Shown here: positions 5,702-8,041 of the stretch, one piece after another
How the letters are laid out: each line of letters starts with the position of its first letter
Numbering within the stretch: position 1 is the first letter of the stretch
Origin: an uncultured Bacteroidales bacterium
GTDB taxonomy: Bacteria; Bacteroidota; Bacteroidia; Bacteroidales; UBA4417
Direction: 5' to 3'
DNA length: 8,041 bases
Assembly: GCA_903917425.1 (NCBI GenBank)
Contig: CAIXAQ010000059.1
Coordinates: 1 to 8,041, forward strand
Made by a program: the position numbers and the translations under genes
Notes under the pieces: generated by a model
What the model saw: the letters and a program-made list of their open reading frames with translations, nothing else
What the model was told of the DNA's origin: nothing
Database searches by the model: none

Positions 5702-7026
5702 TGAGCGATACAGTAAATTCGGATAAATTATTAAGGGAATTCGCTCCCCAGATTGAGCGCACAAGCAAATTCGGCAAACTCTGGATCGCCTTCCTGTGTG
5801 TCGTGATATGTTACGGATGGTTTGCCCTTTACTGGCAGGTATCGCGCGGACATATCGTTACCGGTATGCGCGACAACGTGGTTTGGGGAGTATACATCGT
5901 GAATTTCATTTTTTTCATGGGTATCAGCTACGCAGGAGCGCTTATTTCGGGCACCTTGCACCTCTTTCATTCCGAATGGCGCAAACCCATCATCCGCATG
6001 GCTGAGTTCATCACTATCATCTCACTTTTGATAGGTCCCTGCTTTATCATGTTGTGCGTTGGCCGCCTCGATCGCCTTCCCAACCTCATTCTTTTCGGCC
6101 GCATTCAGTCGCCTATTACCTGGGACGTAATTGCTATCTCGACCGATATCTTCGGATGTCTTTTATTCCTATACCTTGCATTGCTGCGCGATTTAGGAAA
6201 AATGCGCGATTTTACCGAACTCAAAGTTCCACAATGGCAGAAAAAAATGTACAAAATACTGGCACTTGGTTATACAGGAACAGCGGATCAGCAACTCAGG
6301 CTTAAGAGAGCCACTGATGTTATGGCAGGTATGGTTATCGCGATTGCCATCATCGTGTACTCTGTATTGGCATGGATTTTCAGTGTTACACTTCAGCCAG
6401 GCTGGCATAGCACCATTTTCGGACCTTATTTTGTAATCGCTGCCGTGTATTCAGGAACAGGAGTACTTATTGTTGCCATGTACGTTTTCAGGAAAGCATA
6501 CCACCTGGAGGAGCACATCACCCTGCAGCACTTTGTGAACGTAGGAGTTATCATGCTGGTTCTCGGCGCTTTTTTCGGGTACTTTACTTTCAGCGAATAC
6601 CTGACAAAATGGTATGGATCAGAAAAAAATGATGAACAACTCATACAGGTATTGTTGAAAAACTACTTTAACCTGTTTATCTTATCCAACTATGTCGGGG
6701 TACTTGTTCCTTTGATTGTGGTTGGTTTCAGGAAACTCCGCACCATCAACAACATAACCATAGCCGCGGTTATTGTGGTTATTGCTTTGTGGATTAACCG
6801 CTACCTGATTGTAGTTCCTACACTCGAAACGCCATACCTTCCTATACAGGATGCACGCGCTGCCTGGCAATTATACCATGCCACCTGGGTTGAATGGGCC
6901 CTGACGGCAGCCGGTGCTGCTATGTTTTGTCTGCTTTTCACCATTGGGTCAAAACTTATTCCCATCGTTCAAGTCTCCGATCTGAAAGAAGAACCAGAAC
7001 AACCCGGTGATCTTCATTTGATGTAA
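5701..7026 (+). CDS. nrfD: NrfD/PsrC-family membrane subunit (ActC/QrcD/DsrP-like)
   Basis: A 441-residue polytopic protein with about ten helices (roughly 26-46, 60-84, 97-120, 141-163, 207-230, 243-263, 279-297, 321-344, 350-372 and 396-420). Conserved-looking stretches include SYAGALISGTLHLFHSEW (76-93), GRLDRLPNLILFGRIQSP (121-138) and FGYFTFSEYLTKWYG near 292-306. These resemble the larger NrfD members in alternative complex III, Qrc and Dsr-type complexes more than the short eight-helix NrfD of nitrite reduction. The family binds quinone near the periplasmic side, passes electrons to the partner Fe-S subunit encoded just upstream, and has been proposed to conserve energy. It carries no haem or Cys motif of its own. 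The symbol denotes family, not nitrite reduction, since no nitrite reductase is encoded here. Confidence 0.9.
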   Translation: MSDTVNSDKLLREFAPQIERTSKFGKLWIAFLCVVICYGWFALYWQVSRGHIVTGMRDNVVWGVYIVNFIFFMGISYAGALISGTLHLFHSEWRKPIIRMAEFITIISLLIGPCFIMLCVGRLDRLPNLILFGRIQSPITWDVIAISTDIFGCLLFLYLALLRDLGKMRDFTELKVPQWQKKMYKILALGYTGTADQQLRLKRATDVMAGMVIAIAIIVYSVLAWIFSVTLQPGWHSTIFGPYFVIAAVYSGTGVLIVAMYVFRKAYHLEEHITLQHFVNVGVIMLVLGAFFGYFTFSEYLTKWYGSEKNDEQLIQVLLKNYFNLFILSNYVGVLVPLIVVGFRKLRTINNITIAAVIVVIALWINRYLIVVPTLETPYLPIQDARAAWQLYHATWVEWALTAAGAAMFCLLFTIGSKLIPIVQVSDLKEEPEQPGDLHLM

Positions 7027-7073
7027 GGGTATTGTATAAAGCTCATTGATAATCAGACTTAAAGATTTTTTTT

Positions 7074-7964
7074 ATGAAAAGGATAAAATCAGGAATTTTA
7101 CTTGTTGTCATATTGGTAACGGGATGGATGCAGGGAACTGTCCAAGCTGCTGCCGACACTACCGCACCGGCAAGCACCGTTATCCGGTTTGCCTGTATAA
7201 GCACATCGGATGATAGCATTCAGCTAAAATGCATCGTCAGCGTGAAACACGAAAGTGGAAGTACAAACCTGGCAAATGCACCTGTAACGTTTTACTCAGT
7301 CGAAAAAGACGGCGATTTAAAGATAGGCACGGCCAAGACCGATTTTCACGGAACTGCCGTTCTGAAAATTCCTGCACGCAACTCATACCTGCGCAGCGAA
7401 CAGCAGATGCTTTCGTTAAAAGCCGTGTACGAAGGAAACAGCAAATTCGAAGCATCGGAAGGCGAGTTCAGCCTGAAACCGGCAAAACTGGTAGTTTCAT
7501 TTTACGAGGAGGATTCAATCCGCTATGTGAAAGTGGAAGCCACACAGTTAAGCGGAGATGGGAAGGATAGCCCGATAAGCGAAGGGACGGTATTTGTATC
7601 AGTCCCAAAAATGTTCAGTATGCTGAAAATCGCTGAAATCACCTTAGATTCAACGGGTACAGGAACTGCCGAATTCCCTAATACCATCATCGGCGATTCA
7701 TTGGGAAACCTGACCGTGGTAGCTTCGATAGAGGAAAATGATATTTTCGGCACCGTTCAGGGATCGGCTGCAAACAACTGGGGACTGCACAAATACCTTA
7801 TCAGCCCCGATCGTCCTACACGTGAGTTGTGGACTCCCATTGCGCCGCTATGGATGGTGATAACGCTTATAATTATGCTTCTGGGTGTATGGGGGCACTA
7901 TGTATATGCTGTCGTTCAACTTGTGATGATAAGCAAATCGTCGAAGGCACCCGAACGGGAATAA
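7074..7964 (+). CDS. Membrane-anchored periplasmic protein with Ig-like repeats, function unknown
   Basis: A 296-residue protein I do not recognise. A Sec signal peptide occupies 1-26 (GILLVVILVTGWMQ, cleavage near VQA|A). The periplasmic part seems to hold two beta-sandwich units of big-Ig type. One is about 45-125 (APVTFYSVEKDG ... GTAKTDFHGTAVLKI). The second is about 130-235 (EGTVFVSVPKM ... DSTGTGTAEFPN), each with a G-T/D-x-G-T-A turn. A linker SPDRPTRELWTP leads to one transmembrane helix at about 257-284, with His275 inside it and a short cytoplasmic tail. There are no haem sites, and Cys is scarce. It follows the NrfD gene after 47 bases and precedes a strong terminator, so it is the last member of the operon. 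It is probably an accessory or assembly subunit, or an interaction domain that docks a periplasmic partner. Confidence 0.8.
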   Translation: MKRIKSGILLVVILVTGWMQGTVQAAADTTAPASTVIRFACISTSDDSIQLKCIVSVKHESGSTNLANAPVTFYSVEKDGDLKIGTAKTDFHGTAVLKIPARNSYLRSEQQMLSLKAVYEGNSKFEASEGEFSLKPAKLVVSFYEEDSIRYVKVEATQLSGDGKDSPISEGTVFVSVPKMFSMLKIAEITLDSTGTGTAEFPNTIIGDSLGNLTVVASIEENDIFGTVQGSAANNWGLHKYLISPDRPTRELWTPIAPLWMVITLIIMLLGVWGHYVYAVVQLVMISKSSKAPERE

Positions 7965-7986
7965 GCGTTTCGCATGTAAAAACATA

Positions 7987-8026
7987 AAAAACCGACGCAC
8001 CCCCTGAAACGGATGCGTCGGTTTTT
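7987..8026 (+). terminator. Rho-independent terminator ending the five-gene operon
   Basis: A perfect 13-bp stem pairs 7987-7999 (AAAACCGACGCA with one more A) to 8014-8026 (TGCGTCGGTTTTT) around a 14-base loop. A T/C-rich tail (CGTTTCTTCTTTTA) follows. It starts 22 bases after the stop of the Ig-like gene. Because A-runs flank the left arm, it may also work for transcripts arriving from the other side. Confidence 0.9.
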
Positions 8027-8041
8027 CGTTTCTTCTTTTAC

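Noticed and set aside
4733..7026. Fe-S plus NrfD pair as part of a molybdopterin reductase (polysulfide, tetrathionate or arsenate)
   Set aside because: No molybdopterin catalytic subunit is encoded anywhere in the window, and a terminator closes the operon at 7987-8026.
1..8041. CRISPR array, tRNA/rRNA, insertion sequence or phage genes
   Set aside because: No regularly spaced repeats, no recognisable RNA gene, and no transposase or integrase reading frame or terminal inverted repeats were seen.

Overview
The window looks like chromosomal DNA from a Bacteroidota bacterium, probably an anaerobic or facultative Bacteroidales-like lineage. The evidence is moderate-to-low GC, mostly absent Shine-Dalgarno sequences, a perfect Bacteroidota-type -7 box (TAnnTTTG), a DUF5777-type outer-membrane barrel and c-type cytochromes with typical Bacteroidota signal peptides. 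Gene content is almost entirely respiratory: nine haem-c CxxCH sites spread over three proteins, a di-haem b-type membrane cytochrome, a Tat-exported iron-sulfur protein and an NrfD-type quinone-interacting membrane subunit.

Layout. (1) Positions 1-152: what may be the first 15 codons of a minus-strand gene leaving the window, then an AT-rich spacer with short direct repeats. (2) Positions 153-851, minus strand: a Crp/Fnr regulator with an FNR-like cysteine arrangement. (3) Positions 852-1115: a divergent intergenic region with a perfect minus-strand -7 box, a 9-of-10 match to an FNR box placed where it could activate the regulator's own promoter, and a near-perfect 22-bp palindrome on the cytochrome side. 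(4) Positions 1116-2969, plus strand: a monohaem lipoprotein cytochrome, a DUF5777-like beta-barrel and a soluble periplasmic monohaem cytochrome, closed by a strong terminator at 2980-3028. (5) Positions 3065-7964, plus strand: five tightly packed genes encoding a membrane-anchored heptahaem cytochrome, a cytochrome b561-like subunit, a Tat Fe-S ferredoxin, an NrfD/ActC-like 10-helix protein and an unrecognised membrane-anchored Ig-like protein, closed by a second strong terminator at 7987-8026.

How the parts may work together (inference). The five-gene operon has the architecture of a quinone:periplasm oxidoreductase of the Qrc/Ohc/Nhc/Cbc/alternative-complex-III type. Membrane quinone sites (NrfD and/or b561) would connect through the Fe-S protein to the heptahaem cytochrome. 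No molybdopterin or other catalytic subunit is encoded, so the complex should exchange electrons with separate periplasmic carriers. The two monohaem cytochromes next door are natural candidates, and the beta-barrel gives a possible link to the outer membrane. The Fnr-like regulator would tie expression to oxygen or redox state. The least understood parts are the final Ig-like protein, the Cys-to-Ala change in the first Fe-S motif of the ferredoxin subunit, and the barrel/cytochrome module.
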